A stretch of DNA of 64,000 bases from Gnetum montanum (GCA_015680685.1 MNCI01005255.1:541758-605757); one strand, 5' to 3'; positions 22,230 to 35,118 are shown, counted from the stretch's first letter. Numbers and translations are program-made. Notes: a model not told the origin generated them from the letters alone.

Positions 22230-23242
22230 TCTAAAGAAATATGCTCCACAACATTCTAGTAATACATATTGCTCATCTTCAACTACTTGCAATAGACACG
22301 ATTGAAATATTTTGTCTTCAAATTACTCATTATTCCCTCTTTCACTCTCAACTCAAAGATGGTGTGATCTCCTTCTTACTCGACTAATTAGTATTCTTAT
22401 GGATATTGGAATTTTTGCATATAGATATTTTGTTTTATTATGTCTACCACCTATAATATTTTATCAGTAAAATTAAAGCTTTTTTTATATTTTATTTTTT
22501 TTTGTATTTGTATCTCATTTTTCATCTCTCTAAAAATTTCTATAATATTTTTCAAGATTTGTTCTTAATTTAGTATTATATCACTATTATTAATACCCCA
22601 TTTTTGTAACCACAAATATCCTTGATTGAAGCATCCTTATTATTGAGATTTTTGGATGATGTCTTTTGAGAACTTGTTGTCATGTTTATAATTCAAGTAT
22701 AATTTTAAGAATTGATACATTACTTTAACTTCCAATGATAGCAAATTAGCTTCTAATAAAAGTATTATATATAGCACTTAAATTTTTACCTTAAATTCAT
22801 TTAATAAGAATTGTTTTAAAAGGTTTTCAATTTTCTTCCAAAATTCTTAATAAAAAACTAAGCTCCACATCACACATCCATAAAGCACTATAGTGTATAT
22901 GATTGTTTGAAAAATATATTTTTAAACTATCCAAGTCCAAATATTATGATTGCTACATTTATTTTTTATCATATAAAATTTCTTCTAGACATTTGCAATA
23001 GGATATGATATACAACCCTTCTACTTATAATTTTAAGAGCATTTACTCCTAAATATCTATATGTATCCACAATTTCAAGTTTTTGTTTTTATTATTTAGC
23101 TAGAAAGTGTAATCCCTCTTAGTAGTTCCAAAAATTAGCACTTTTTTTTTGTCAACATTCACCTTCATTTTTTTTTACATTCACAAAATTTTTCTATTGA
23201 TGTACCATTACTTTTAATCGTACTTTTGAATTTGTAAATAGT
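22230..23242 (-). mobile_element. LINE remnant, C-terminal half (split by element E)
   Basis: On the minus strand, just below 23242, the frame reads FTNSKVRLKVMV, then MKVNVDKKKVLIFGTTK, the region after the catalytic box of LINE RT. It aligns with SNSNEGLRKML and MKVNVQETKIMVW of the LINE at 11440. Near 22230-22330 it reads EDEQYVLLECCGAYFFRR, the C-terminal knuckle of plant LINEs. Its upstream half is at 52834-53460, on the far side of element E. Confidence 0.8.
23238..23242. repeat. Target-site duplication of element E (left)
   Basis: ATAGT before the LTR terminus TGATGAGTG. The right-hand copy at 52834-52838 is ACAGT (one transition). Confidence 0.75.
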
Positions 23243-24064
23243 TGATGAGTGACTAGGTACCCATATGATCAACCATATGAATCACTAAGGCGTTTACATG
23301 TGATCTGGTTGAATTCCATGGACCTCTAGATCTCTAGTGCACAAGTTCCTCTAGGAAGTGAAATGGGCGTTGAGAATGTTTGTTGTCTTTCCAACTACAT
23401 TTGTGAAGCTCAAGCGTATGGTTTAAGTGTAATTGAGGTACATGATTTTTATTATTTTATGCTTTATAAATTTGATCTCCTACAACAAGAATGAGAGGTA
23501 AAGTAATTGAAGATCTAATTCATCTACTACCTAGCTAGCCTAACATAAGTACCCATCCCACTTTCCTGGACACATCCTAAACACATATAGTGCTACTGGG
23601 CCACCAAACATTAAGTGTTACTGGGTTACCAAGCAATGTATGTATGCTCAAAGTGGTCATGCTCATGTTAATTAACAACTAGAAATTAATTGCTTAATTA
23701 AAATGCATTAAAGGAAACATTAATCTATTCTCAGTGTTGCAAGGATTGTCAAAAGAGTTTGTTCTTATTCTTGTCACACTGCTACGCCTAGGTACATCAA
23801 TGTTTGAACAAAGATCTATACATACTTAGAGTCCTATTGCAGATACTCAAAAAATATTCTAACTCTAGAGAAAACAAACTGCAAGGGCTTCACTACCTTG
23901 ACTAAAAATTGATATGAAAATTAACTCAAAATCTTGAGCTCGAGCACTATATTTATAGGTTGGTGTATATCTTGCGACATCAAATACCTGATATCGCATC
24001 TTGGATCCAATGTCAGGTAACATCAAATAACTGATGTCAAAGTAGATAAAAATGTGATTCATCA
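23243..24064 (-). mobile_element. 3' LTR of element E
   Basis: 822 bp, plus-strand ends TGATGAGTGAC...GATTCATCA. It pairs with 42921-43706 plus 52775-52833. The TATA box is TATAAATA on the minus strand at 23957-23950. Upstream of it in U3 are decayed dyads (GATATCGCATC, CTGATGTC) corresponding to the well-preserved GCGATATCGC array in element F. Confidence 0.88.
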
Positions 24065-24207
24065 TATCCCCATGACCAAATAAAAATTTTTCCTTGAGTG
24101 AAGAAGAAGAGGAACACATTTGTTACCAAATATTGGGTTGGTGTGGGATTATTCATTGACATACAAATTGACTTAGATGGAACATACAACCTCTAAGTGA
24201 CCAAGTA

Positions 24208-26223
24208 TATGGAGTTACAGTCTTTACAAAATTGGATGTTCATGATAAGAGAAGTGAACACTTGGGATAAAAGTAACATTCAATGCCCCTTGGCAACTGA
24301 AGAATAAGAGAGAAGATTTAATTATCATGAATGGTCCACATTGTGTGGTACTACTGCATCATCCTTGGTGAAGATAGTCCTACTTCTAGTTCATGATTCC
24401 TATTGCAATCACAATAGAATCATAAATTAGTATGCAATTTGTAACACATAGTTGTTAAATGCCTTGTCTCGTTAATGGTTACACTTAGCTAGGTTGTGAT
24501 TATGATAGATTGATTCCTTTAGGAGTGTTAGTGGGAAGGCTGACAAATAGGGTAAAATAGGTAAGCGGTCCATTACATTTGAAAAAGTTCAACATAAGGA
24601 AACATTTGAAGAATGTGTAAGAATTCATAATAATAAAAAGAAAAGTTACTGAAAAATGTTGTGAAGATGTACACAATTGGATGTCACTGATGAGGTAAAC
24701 AAAAAGATTTTATTGTAAGAGTGTCTAAGGATAAAGAACTTAACTAACCCAACCAAAAGATATGCAAGTGGGTCCTCCCCAAAGAAATCATACACCTTTT
24801 ATGACCTTGCATAATTTCAAAGCAAAGAGTCTATGGGCTTTGTGGATGATTAATGGTTACAGAATGTTAAATACAAGTGTATGGAGTTACAATCTTTACA
24901 GAATTGGATTTTCATGATAAGAGAAGTGAGCACTTGGGATAAAACTAACATCCAATGCCTCTTGGAAACTAAAGAGTGAGAGAGAAGATCCAATGATCAT
25001 CAATAGTCCACATTGTGTGGTACTACTGCATCATCCTTGGTGAAGATAGTTCTGCTTCTAGTCCATGCTTTCTATTGCAATCACAATAGAATCGTGAATT
25101 AGTATGCAATGTGTAACACATAGTTGTTAAATGCCTTATCTCATCAATGGTTACACTTGGCTAGGTTGTGATTGTAATAGATTGATTCTTTTAGGAGTGT
25201 TAGTGGGAAGGATAAAAAATGGGGTAAAATAGGTAAGTGGTCTATTACATTTGAAAAATATTGACACAAGGAAATATTTGACGAATGTGTAAGAATTCAC
25301 AAAAATAAAAAGAAAAGTTACTAAACAAATGTTGTGAAGATGTACACAATTGGATATCGCTCATGAGGTAGACAAAAATATTTGATTGTTAGAGTGTCTA
25401 AGGGTAAAGAACTTAACTAATCAACCAAAATATATGCAAGTGGGTCCTCCCCAAAACAAGCATATGCCTTTTATGCCCATGCATAACTTCAAACCAAAGA
25501 GTCTATGGGTTCCATGGATGATTAATGGTTGCAAAAGGTTAAATACAAGTGTATGGAGTTACAATCTTTACAAAATTGGATGTTCATGATAAGAGAAGTG
25601 AACACTTGGGATAAAACTAACATCCAACGCCTCTTGGCAACTAAAGTGTGAGAGAGAAGATCCAATGATCATGAATGGTCCACATTGTGTGGTACTACTG
25701 CATCATCCTTGGTGAAGATGGTCCTACTTCTAGTCCATGCTTCCTATTGCAATGACAATAGAATCATGAATTAGTATGCAATGTGTAACACATAGTTGTT
25801 AAATGCCTTGTCTCATCAATGGTTACACTCAACTAGGTTGTGATTGTGATAGATTGGTTCCTTTAGGAGTGTTAGTGGGAAGGCTCACAAATAGGGTAAA
25901 ATAGGTAAGCGGTCCATTACATTTGAAAAAGTTTAACACAAGGAAATATTTAAAGAATGTGTAAGAATTCACAAAAATAAAAAGAAAAGTGATTGAAAAA
26001 TGTTGTGAAGATGTACACAATTGGATGTCACTAATGAGGTAAACAAAAATATTTGATTGTAAGAGTGTCTAAGGATAAACAACTTAACTAACCCAACCAA
26101 AAGATATGCAAGTGGGTCCTCTCCAAAGTAAGCATACACCTTTTATGCCCTTGCATAACTTCAAAGTAACGAGTCTATGGGCTCCGTGGATGATTAATGG
26201 TTACGGAAGGTTAAGTACAAAAT
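24208..26223 (-). repeat. Three tandem copies of a 672-bp unit in element E 3' region
   Basis: The phrase TATGGAGTTACA starts at 24208, 24880 and 25552, an exact 672-bp period twice over. The following text (TGATAAGAGAAGTGA, CCACATTGTGTGGTACTACT, GCAAGTGGGTCCTCCCCAAA) repeats in each unit. No coding frame runs through the units. Element F carries a single diverged copy at about 58720-59430, so the triplication is specific to this copy. Confidence 0.9.
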
Positions 26224-27349
26224 TTTAAAAGAAACTAACTAAGAATTTCAACACATCAATCTAGGACATCAACAAGAACATAAAACTAGTAATGAGGTAA
26301 GACATGGAGAGCATAGATGGATGAGAGAGAGTGGAATGGAGTTCTTAATTAAGGTCACATGAAGTACATTGTGGATTTTATGGTTAAATAACTTTGATAA
26401 GATCCATCATTAGTCCAGACCAAAACCAACCTCCTTTAGTGACTTCGCATTACCATTTTAAGGCTAGTAAATCCCTTGAGACACAAGAGTGCTCCCACTA
26501 AAAAACCACTATTCCTTATTAGAGAAGAAAAGAGAAGTAGGAAGTGAGGAAGGGCCTTAGTTAGAGAGGACCTTTAGGCATGGGTAACATTTCTTTCTAG
26601 TTTCATAACCAGTGCTTGTAGTCTATTTATTTTGTCTAAGGTGTGTGCTTTAAATTCTCATCATTTTTTTGATGAGAACCACACCATGCAAAGACTTATT
26701 CAACTTCCTTTTATTGGTTGATGTGGAATAGTAAGAAATCCATGAAAACACACATGCACCAAAGCAAACAAAAAGGCACAAAGAATATTGAATCCCCTTG
26801 AAGTCACACCTTGTTGAAACCTTTGAATCCTTTCCAAATCTAAAAACTACCAAAGTCACAAGTTCGTTAAAGTTTTATTAATGAAAAAGAGACTTCACGT
26901 TTCGAGAACAAGGAAAACCATAGAGTTTGTGGATGGGTGGATGTTGTGGACTCATTACTTGTTGCATGAAAAAGAAACCATGTCCTAATCATCCATAATG
27001 AAATTCAAAACTAGAATCTAGACACCAAAAATCAAATAACAAACTAGTACATACCACCATTAATCACCACATTACCACTGTACTTGGCACTTATGAACAA
27101 AAAGTTAGAAAATCACACCAAAATAAAATAAAAGAAAATATAAAATAAAGTGTAAAATATTCAAGAAATAGAAAATGTATTAACAATGGTGTAAAAAAAA
27201 TTAGAAAAGATTAATAACATGAAAACAAGAAGATGTAAAATAAAGAATTTGTAAAACAAAAATTTGTAAAATAAAAAATGTGTAAAAAAAAAGTTGAAAA
27301 ACTAAGGAGATGCATATATGGTTAGCATGGATGGCCATCTCCCCCATGA
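26224..27349 (-). other. Non-coding 3' region of element E
   Basis: Homologous to 59430-60700 of element F: shared AGAGAATGGGAAG-like, GAGAACCACAC and GGCCATCTCCCCCATGACTA blocks, and the TGTAAAACAAAAA-type A-rich repeats at 27120-27300. No open frame of note. Confidence 0.7.
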
Positions 27350-27727
27350 CTAAGTTGAAAAGAGGAGATTTGAAATATGGAGCATGGTTGTTCATTCAAT
27401 AAGGCATTTGTTATATTAGCTAGCTCATGCTTATGGAAAGGTTTGATTTGATGGATGTTGACTAGCTATTTCTTATTTAGATTCTTAGGTTTTTAAATCA
27501 TCATGGCCCCAAAAGGAAAATTTTCGTAAATGATGTAAGATCTTTTCCATAATGTTTGGAACTTAGTTCATTGAGATAGGTGTGTGGGGTTTCAATAGAG
27601 AACCTTATCTCCTAGTTGAAATTTGAATTTTCTAATTCTAAGGTCATGGCACTTTTTGTTGTAGGCCTTGTGCAACTCAATAGATGATAGGGCCACTAAT
27701 TGGTTCTTATCTAGCAAGTTGAGATTC
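27350..27727 (-). pseudogene. Integrase C-terminal part of element E
   Basis: The minus strand reads ELHKAYNKKCHDLRIRKFKFQLGDKVLYWN and then FPFGAMMI-like text. This matches the gypsy integrase C-terminal pattern (A...KK.HDKRI..REF..GDKVLL...FP.GAVEI). It is separated from the catalytic core (37700-36968) by insertion of element D. Stops interrupt it. Confidence 0.75.
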
Positions 27728-27732
27728 ATTAG
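27728..27732. repeat. Target-site duplication of element D (left)
   Basis: ATTAG, identical to 36963-36967. Confidence 0.9.
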
Positions 27733-29574
27733 TGTACTGTCTGGAATTGTCAGTGCTGAGCTGGAATGTTACGGGCACCGAAAGATTCACAGACAAGCAC
27801 AGCAGACCCTGCCTTCGCTTGAGGGCAAGCTGGAAATGGATGAAGGTAGAGTGCCTTGGATGGTCTACACGCAAATCAAACAAGGACTTCCCCAACATTT
27901 GCTGCTACAACACGTTGGGTTATACATAAACTGCAACTAAATGTAAACTAGTACGAAATGTACAGAAAATGTAAATGTGCATAAACATAGAAAATGATGT
28001 AAACTATAACAAAATTTTATCAATTGTATTGAAAAAGAGTGTGTACAAAGCACCGGTCTGTACGCAGTTGTGGACGTATAACCCCGATTGATCAGGATGG
28101 GTGATGACAACTACTGGGAATTTCTGCAAGCATAGCGTGAAGGTTGTATGCTCAGCATGCGCGGTAGAAGTCCAATGTGCAAGGTGGGTGTTCTAGATGT
28201 TCTCAGTGTGGATTTTTCAATTTTTGCCAAGATTCTTCAATTTTCCCCTTCCCCTCCTTTTTTTGGTAAAAAATCAAGGTTTTTATACAAGTTTGGGCGT
28301 TAAATTCGGATTTGAGATGGGATGATTGGCTGTGGGATGCTAGAATTTCAGATCAGGTGACATCTGGAGCATTGACTAAGTGCAAAAGAATGAAATTTTA
28401 CAAGTGTACAACATGAACCATGCCAACGTGTACACGCTGGGCGTATACGCTCCACATGCTAGACAGTGTCTTGGCAAGCATGAAGAATTTTTGGCCAAAT
28501 TTTGAACTTTGAGCTAGTTTTTAGCATGGATCTAGATGTCTGATGTCCTGAGGATTCTTCCTGTCGATTTTGGGCTCATTTGACCTTGATTTGATAGGAT
28601 TTTAGGAGGCTCCAAAAGTGTACATGCTAGGCATGCAGGCCAGCATGTGGGCATGAAAACTGCAGTTTGGAGCCTAATATTGTACACTAGAGTTGAATCC
28701 TTGTTTCCTAATTGTTGTTGGTTCTCCAGGGCATCCAGGGGCTCATTTTGGCTTCATTTTGACTGAGTTTTGAGCATGTTTCTAGTGTGCACGCTGTGTT
28801 GTACACCGGGCATGCACGCTAGGCATGTAGGGCTAAAAATGATCCTTCTGATGCTAAAAATTGATGTCTCTAGAGCCTGTGGACTCGTAGATTCATTGAA
28901 TATTCCTTGAGGGTTAACTCCAAGTCAAAATCTTGCCTAAAATGCCCAATCAACCTTGTTCAAAGTGGTGCATGCTGGGCTGCACGCTGGGTGTGCAAGC
29001 CAGCATACAGGCATGAAACTGCCACTTTTCAAGGTCAAAAATTAATTTTTTGGGAGCCTAGGATGATGCCTGATGGTTTCCCCACCTCTGAGAGTTGATT
29101 ACCTATGAAAATCACACTCTGAGTGCCTGTTTTAGTCTGTCTATGATGGTACACGCTCGGCATGCAGGCTAGCGTGTAGGCATGAAAACCCATTACTTGG
29201 AGCCCAAAACATGATTTTCAAGAGCCTTAGAGCTGCTGGGGACCTTGGGGAAGGTCTTGGGGTGGTCTAGACCTTTAATTCTAGCCTGTTTGGAGAAGTT
29301 TTTGGCACTTAATAGTTATTGCACGCTGAGCGTGCAATCTTGTGTGCAAGAAGTATATTTAGTTAAAACTAAGTGTTTTGAGTTTGAAATTTGCAATCCT
29401 TGTTGCCAGATGTTGATGTAGGCTCCAATGGATCTCAGGGAACTTTTAGTTGTTTGATTCGACTCCATTTGAAGCTATTTATGAAGTTCACAAGTTTCAG
29501 TGATGCTGGGAAGCATCATGACTTAGCTTGATTCTTGTCTGAAAGTGTTGGGCCCAAATTTTTGTGGTGTTTCA
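27733..29574 (-). mobile_element. 3' LTR of element D
   Basis: 1842 bp; on the minus strand begins TGAAACACCACAAAAATTTG and ends CCAGACAGTACA. It matches 35124-36962 nearly colinearly. TATAAAAA lies at 28287-28280 (minus). Confidence 0.92.
28428..29350 (-). repeat. Six U3 motif clusters at about 180-bp spacing, element D 3' LTR
   Basis: Clusters of CACGCTGGGCGTGCAGGCCA / GCGTG type begin near 28428, 28619, 28786, 28967, 29149 and 29319 (spacings 167-191). Most are followed by GGCATGAAAAC. Together they form degenerate units upstream (minus strand) of the TATA box. Confidence 0.8.
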
Positions 29575-29576
29575 TT

Positions 29577-29590
29577 GGCCTCTCTTTGTT
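29577..29590 (-). other. Polypurine tract of element D
   Basis: AACAAAGAGAGGCC on the minus strand, ending two bases before the 3' LTR; conserved in elements B and C. Confidence 0.8.
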
Positions 29591-31525
29591 GATGCTTGGA
29601 GGAATCAACCCAAGAGGTGTCAACAAAGAAGTACAAAACACCACAAGCAAACTGGTAGTAAGCATTGTCCTTTGGCACTTGGCTAGATGTCATCGCATTG
29701 TGTTCAGAGTACGTGTAGGAAACAAGGTTTTGAGATGGGTAGGTAGATTTTTGTAATTGTGGGATTGGGAATTGATCAAGGAATTATGATGATGTGGGAG
29801 AGGAGTGTTTATCTTATGCAAAAAAGTCATGTTGTTCCTTGTCGATAGCTAATATTTGGTAGAATTGGAACCAAGGCATGAGGAATACGTCCTTTGGTGG
29901 AACGAGACTCTTGTATCATGTTTGAGAGAACTCATTGTCTCAACCAAAGCCACGTGATGAGGTGATGCATTCTTTGGAGAAATAGGACCCTTGTGGAGTG
30001 TCTAAGGGAACCCATTGTCTGATAGCCAAAAACCATGCAGTGAGGTGAAACATGATGGTATGAGACACGAGTACTTCTTTCCAAGACAACTACCTTCCCG
30101 CCTAGGGCTTGTATGGGAAGTGCCAACGGGCTTGTGGTTCATTTTTCCCTTTTCTCTTTGATATTTTCCTTTTCTTTTGATCACCTTTTTTTTATTTTTT
30201 TTTTGGCTTTTTTTGGAAAGAGCATTCTTTCAATTTTGCACTTGTACTCATGTGCCGTGTTGTGTGTTGCAACTGCTTTGAGAATGTCACAGTGTGTAAT
30301 AGTGTGCTCAAATTTTTGGGGTGTACTGGTGTATCTGGGAACTGTAACTGGGTAGGAAAGGGAATGAGAGTGTTGGGGAAATGGAGACTGTATTGGGGAC
30401 TGGAAATGTACTTTTGAATAGATTGATTAACCTGGTTGCATGCATTAGAAACAATGTGGAACCTTGTCACCATGATGAAGTGTATCTGTGTACGAGCACC
30501 ACTGGGTGTCATCCTGCAAACACAACTCCAAGAAGACAAGAAAACCACAAGTGAATGAGTTAGCAAACACTTTAGATACAAATGTGGCCGATGCAAATGG
30601 AGGCACCATGTGTAACTTAAGGCAAACAAAATGAGCAGCAATATTGTTGTCAAAGCTGATGTGATGAATAATGTGGCAGGAGTTGATGAAGAAATGTCAT
30701 AAATTATAGCATCAGATGAATGTTCCAGAGATGCTCTTACTAGTTTATAGTCTTAGCGGACTGTCGTGGGTTAGTTTTACGTCATAACCCATTGGACGTT
30801 GCCAGCTTATCTTCGTAGCGGATGGTACGATGCTAGTTTATAGTCGTGGAGGACTATGAAGAGGCAAGCTAGTTTATAGTCTTAGCGGACTCTGGTGAAT
30901 GAGTGTGATAGTCTAGTGTCATGTCAGACAAAGCTTTGTGGTGTCGGTTTACATCATGACTCTAGGACATTCTATGTGGATGCATGCATGTGTGTCTATA
31001 TGACCCTGTAAACAAAAGCAACTAGAGAAAACAATGTTAAACAATAACTGTAGAGAACATGAACTAAAATGCACAAGTAAATAGAAAAAAATGCAAAAAG
31101 ATGGTAGTTTAAGGCCTTTTCAGGCCATGAGAGAATGCGTAAGCTAGTACAATACAAATGAACGTGACATATGCACTGCAAAAGAATGTGAAGAGTGGGT
31201 GGAGATCTAGCTTGTTTTTGGCCATAGGGGCATTTTGATCGTGTGGTTATCTCCTAACCGGATGTGGTTTTGGAAGCGTTTTAGGTTTAGGCTCAGCTAG
31301 GAGGCTTATGGTTTTTGCCACTCGTTCAAGTGTTTTAGCTCTAAATATTGTGTTATTTGCCACTCGTTCGGGCGTTTTAGCTCTAGGTGTTGCATTTGTT
31401 GTCGTGTGTGTTGCATCAAGAGGCTCTGCTTTTAAGACCTGTGACATGTCTATGTTATGATTAGTTTGAAAGGGAGTGTTGTCGCCATGTATAATGACTC
31501 GTTCACCTTCATATGGAAGGTGGAT
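29591..31525 (-). other. Non-coding 3' region of element D
   Basis: Corresponds to 49180-51030 of element C. It holds repeated GTGGAACGAGACTC/GGAACCCATTGTCT phrases at 29890-30080, a strand-asymmetric T-rich (minus: A-rich) tract at 30140-30240, and the TNW motif array at 30738-30975. A 153-codon open stretch (30653-30192) has no recognisable family and no counterpart of similar length in B or C. No RT or integrase was found. Confidence 0.65.
30738..30975 (-). repeat. TNW-type motif array, element D 3' region
   Basis: On the minus strand, about six copies of GTCCGCTAAGACTATAAACT-like units, including AGTCCGCTAAGACTATAAAC at about 30885-30860 and 30760-30740. The same motif is in this element's gag at about 32515-32545 and 32595-32625. 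Confidence 0.8.
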
Positions 31526-32173
31526 TTATTGATGTATCGGTGAGGAAATGGATTGTTGTTGGGCCAGCCAAGATCTACCAAGAATCATGTTGAAACTTGG
31601 CATCTCTTCTATGACAATGAATTCCACGCTGGTGGGAAATTGTTCACCTGGTACGAAGGCTAGGTTAATCTTACCCTTCAGTGTGACACGTGATCCGTTG
31701 AAGGATTTTAAACACATGGTTTCTGTTGGCATGATCTCATATGCCATGCCTAGTTTGTTGATGATGGAGTATAGAACTACGTTTGTTGCTATGCCATCAT
31801 CAACGTGCACTCTGCGAATGGTACATTGCCCAACACGTACGCTAATCAACAATGGAGCTGTTGTGACCTCCCCTCGTTCAAGGTTGACTTTAACTACATC
31901 GTCACAGAAGGCTAAGGTGTTTGAACCCAATCCTTGTGGTGTGTGTTGTGAAATCGTTGCACAGATGGTGTCCATGTTAGCAAGGATGTCCTCTGTAATA
32001 GGAATGGATGCTAAAATTTGTGTTAAGGCTTCGTGATGGGCCGATGATGTCATGACCAAGTCATACAAGCTCATGGTTGTGTTCTTTTGTTTGAGCATTT
32101 GTTTCACCTCAGCTAGTGTAGCTATAAAGTCTGTGTTGTTTGCCGTTGCGTTGGTTGCCTCTGTATGGGTCAA
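31526..32173 (-). pseudogene. Protease region of element D (215-codon open frame)
   Basis: The frame is uninterrupted from 32173 to the stop at 31526. The N-terminal half is linker (ATLAEVKQMLKQKNTTMSLY, also read in B and C). The protease follows: RRVHVDDGIATNVVLYSI, NKLGMAYEIMPT, SFNGSRVTLKGKINLAF, then PSFNMILGRSWLAQ...SSPIHQ. This is the Tat/Ogre-type retropepsin order. The active-site triad reads D-D-G rather than D-S/T/N-G. Sequence after the stop (IHLPYEGERVIIHGDN, at about 31525-31470) continues the homology with B and C, so the stop is a recent nonsense change. Retropepsins cleave Gag during particle maturation; whether a D-D-G enzyme could act is doubtful. Confidence 0.75.
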
Positions 32174-34620
32174 GGACTTGGGCCTAGTTTTTTTGGGACT
32201 AGGGGTAGGGCCCCTAGCATTTAGTTGTTGTGTACTAGGTGTGGCCTTTATTTTAGTTGTGGATGTTGTCCGTTGTTCATTTTTCCTCTTCTGCTACCAT
32301 TTGGTAGGCTTACCCATGTTGTTGGCAATGTTGACTCTTGAGGGAGAATAGGATGAGACATTGCCCATGGTTGGGCTCTGGGTAGGTGAGGGGCCATTGC
32401 ATGGTGACACCTTTATGAAAAATGGTAGTTTGGGAGGATTCATTGGTGTTTGACTAGCTTGTTGTGGCACCTTGATAACGAAAGGTTTTTTTGTTGTTGT
32501 CGTTGGTGCATCATGCTAGTTTAACATCTTAGTGGACAACTGTGGTGGTACTTTGACCACAAAAGGTGTTGTCGGTGCTCGAGATTACGTTGAATCTTGC
32601 CAGTTTAGCATCTTAGTGGACGTGTGAGGTGGTGGTACCTTGACCACAAAAGGTGTTGTCGGTGCTCTAGGTGGCACCTTGATGACGATGGGAGGCCTCT
32701 TGCTCGTGGAGGTGGAGGGGATTGTTGCCTTGCTGGGAGGCACATAAATCACAAAAGGTTGGTGCATAGGTTTAGGCTTACTATCTATGCCAATGGAGTT
32801 TATGACATAGGAGGCATCGTCTGTGCTAGGTTGATTTAGGGTGTTGACGTTCAGTTGGCCCTGTTCTATCATTGCTTGTAGATCATTCTTTTAATGCACG
32901 ATAGGTGTCAGTGTTGTGACCGAACATTTGGTTATAGTGACAGAATTGGTCTAACTTGAAATGTCATGGAATCGGTGGCTCGTTTGGTGCTGCTAAGGTG
33001 GGGTTCCTCAGTAGCTTGTAGTACCTGTCATTTCAGTGACGAGCATTCTCTGCTACGTGTTTGTATTGGATTTACCTGGTTTTACGGATTTTCTCTAGTA
33101 GTTCAGAAGGTCACGGAGGTAGCAATGTGTACTTAGAGTGATCCTTGTGCTAAAAGTTGGACCTTGGGGTGGCCCTTATTATTGCAGGTGAATTGGTACC
33201 GGTGTTTGTTGTTTTTGTGCTTGCAGCTATAGTTTCCATTGTTGTCTGTTGTTTGGGAACATGTTGGTTCTTGTAAGCCACATAGGCGGGATCATTGCTG
33301 GCTTGTGCAGCTTGTTCAATGTTCTTAATCTATGTGAAAGCTTGGCTCAATGTTTGAGCACTTAGGTAGTACATTTTTGACTTAATGAAGTCATTCACGA
33401 CTCCATTCAGAATTGTAAGCAAATACGTTTTAGGGATGGGCTCATAAAGTTCGTTGAGGGCTACACTCCATCGTTGGATGAATTTCTACACAGTCTCTAG
33501 TGGCACTTGTTTCACCTATATTAGAGTGTCTAACATTGCTTCAAGCTTCAGGTTGTACTTAAACCTGGTAACGAACTGGTGTAACAGATCCTCAAGAGAG
33601 AATATGGAGTTACATGGCAGGGCTCGGTACCAGTCTAAGGCTATGCCCGTTAAGGACATAGCGAAGATGCACAAGATTGCTTGCGGCCAAGCTTGAAGCA
33701 GTAGAGTTTCTAATCAAAATGTGACTAAGTGAGCATTTAGATCTCCCTTCCCGTTGTACTTGGTTAACTAGGGCAGTTTGATTCCCTTGGGTAAAGTTAA
33801 TGGTGGCACTGAAGAGTTAATTGGATCATCGTGGTAGAAGTCCAATACTTTGACTTGTTCAGTGTTTGTCATTTTGAGGTGCTTTACCTCTTCAACTAAT
33901 TCTTGCATCATTTGTTTGGCTTGTACCCATTCTTTGGCGATAGGAGAGGTTAGTTGGTTGGGGAAATTGTTGGGTTGTCATTTGTTGCAGTGGAGAAACG
34001 TTCAGAGTTGTGGTTGCAGGGTGTGGCACGTTGAAGTGAGTGGGTTGTTAAACAAGGGGTATGGTTCCTTGCCTAGCCACAAACTGTGAAGTGACACCCT
34101 GGATGTGTGGGGTCGATGTAAAAAAATTGACCCCATGCATTTGTATTGGCGGCATGTACTGGGTGGACATGAACATGGGTAGCCCATGTCGGGACACCGA
34201 TGCTTGTGTGCTCGTTGACACATGGTGATGAATTGTCTGTCCCACATGTGAGTGGAAAGATGGGTTAACATGGGCACGGGGACTGAGGGTGTGGTATGAA
34301 TCCTCAGGTTTAGACTGTGCCTCGAAGTCATCTACATCATGTTGGTTTTGGGGCTCCTCAGTGGGTCGCTATGGGTTTTGGCTCCTTGCCTGAAGGAGCT
34401 GAGAGATGAGCCTATGATTAGGCTCAGAAAGGGGGATGATGTCATATACAGAGGGAATGAATTCATGACCTCCCATGTATATGCGCTTGAAGTTTTATTT
34501 TGCCTCCTGTTCTGTGTGGTCAATGGGAATGTTGGCCTGAATCTTCACAGAGATGTAGTTATATTGTTCTTGTGTGAAGACTATGAAGGTGCGTGCGCTG
34601 GAGTTTTGCGATGATTCCAT
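32174..34620 (-). pseudogene. gag of element D, interrupted
   Basis: ATG at 34620 begins MESSQNSS, followed by EQYNYISVKIQANIPID and EFIPSVYDIIPLSEP, shared with C and B. The capsid part lies at about 33700-33260. The knuckle at about 32955-32890 reads FCHYNQMFGHNTDTYRALK, with the final Cys of the Tat consensus replaced by Tyr. The linker contains FVIYVPPSKA and FVVKVPP repeats and STKMLNWQD, one of the TNW peptides. Several stops and frameshifts break the frame. Confidence 0.78.
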
Positions 34621-34787
34621 GGTGATGCTTGCTTAGGCAAGGTCCATTGTCAAATGTTTTAAATGTTTGAATGTGACAGCGTAAATGAGTGAAAATTTGG
34701 TTAAGTGTTGGACAATAAATGAAGAAAATTTTAAGTGTTGGCAGCGTATACCAAAGAGTCACAGTGTACAGACTGGCCTGACAACGT

Positions 34788-34898
34788 GCAGATCTCAGCG
34801 TGCAGGCCTCAACATGCAAATCTCAGCGTGTAGATATCAACGTGCAGATCCCAGCGTGCAGATCTCAGTGTGCAGATCTTAGCGTGCAGGCTTGGCGT
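34788..34898 (-). repeat. 14-bp tandem array in the element D leader
   Basis: On the plus strand, eight consecutive units of GCAGATCTCAGCGT type start at 34788. Seven have an exact 14-bp period (34788, 34802, 34816, 34830, 34844, 34858, 34872) and the eighth is 13 bp. The core AGCGTGCAG is that of this element's own U3 clusters. The array lies between PBS and gag. Confidence 0.88.
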
Positions 34899-35102
34899 GC
34901 AGCGTATACATGTTGGATGTGCAGCAGATGTGGTTGAACATGGCGCAAATCTGAAAGATTCAAAGTCAAATCTACGCTGACTGAGTGCAGATTTGGGAAA
35001 ACCAACTGTAGATCTAGGATCACAAGGGGTAGATCTAGGATATGGACTAATGGATCTAAAGAGATCGATGGTGGAGTAGAGTAGCTTTAAGCAACAAGAG
35101 AT

Positions 35103-35118
35103 CCTCCTCCTAGCGCCA
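35103..35118 (-). other. Primer-binding site of element D
   Basis: TGGCGCTAGGAGGAGG on the minus strand, 5 bases after the 5' LTR end TACA. Same type as in elements B and C. Confidence 0.7.

Noticed and set aside
30192-30653. 153-codon open frame as an extra gene of element D (for example an envelope-like ORF3)
   Set aside because: Composition is low-complexity (Leu/Ser/Thr/His), the equivalent positions in elements B and C are closed, and no transmembrane or coiled-coil pattern typical of an env-like protein is convincing.
31548-32036. 162-codon open frame on the plus strand
   Set aside because: Antisense shadow of the element D protease frame.
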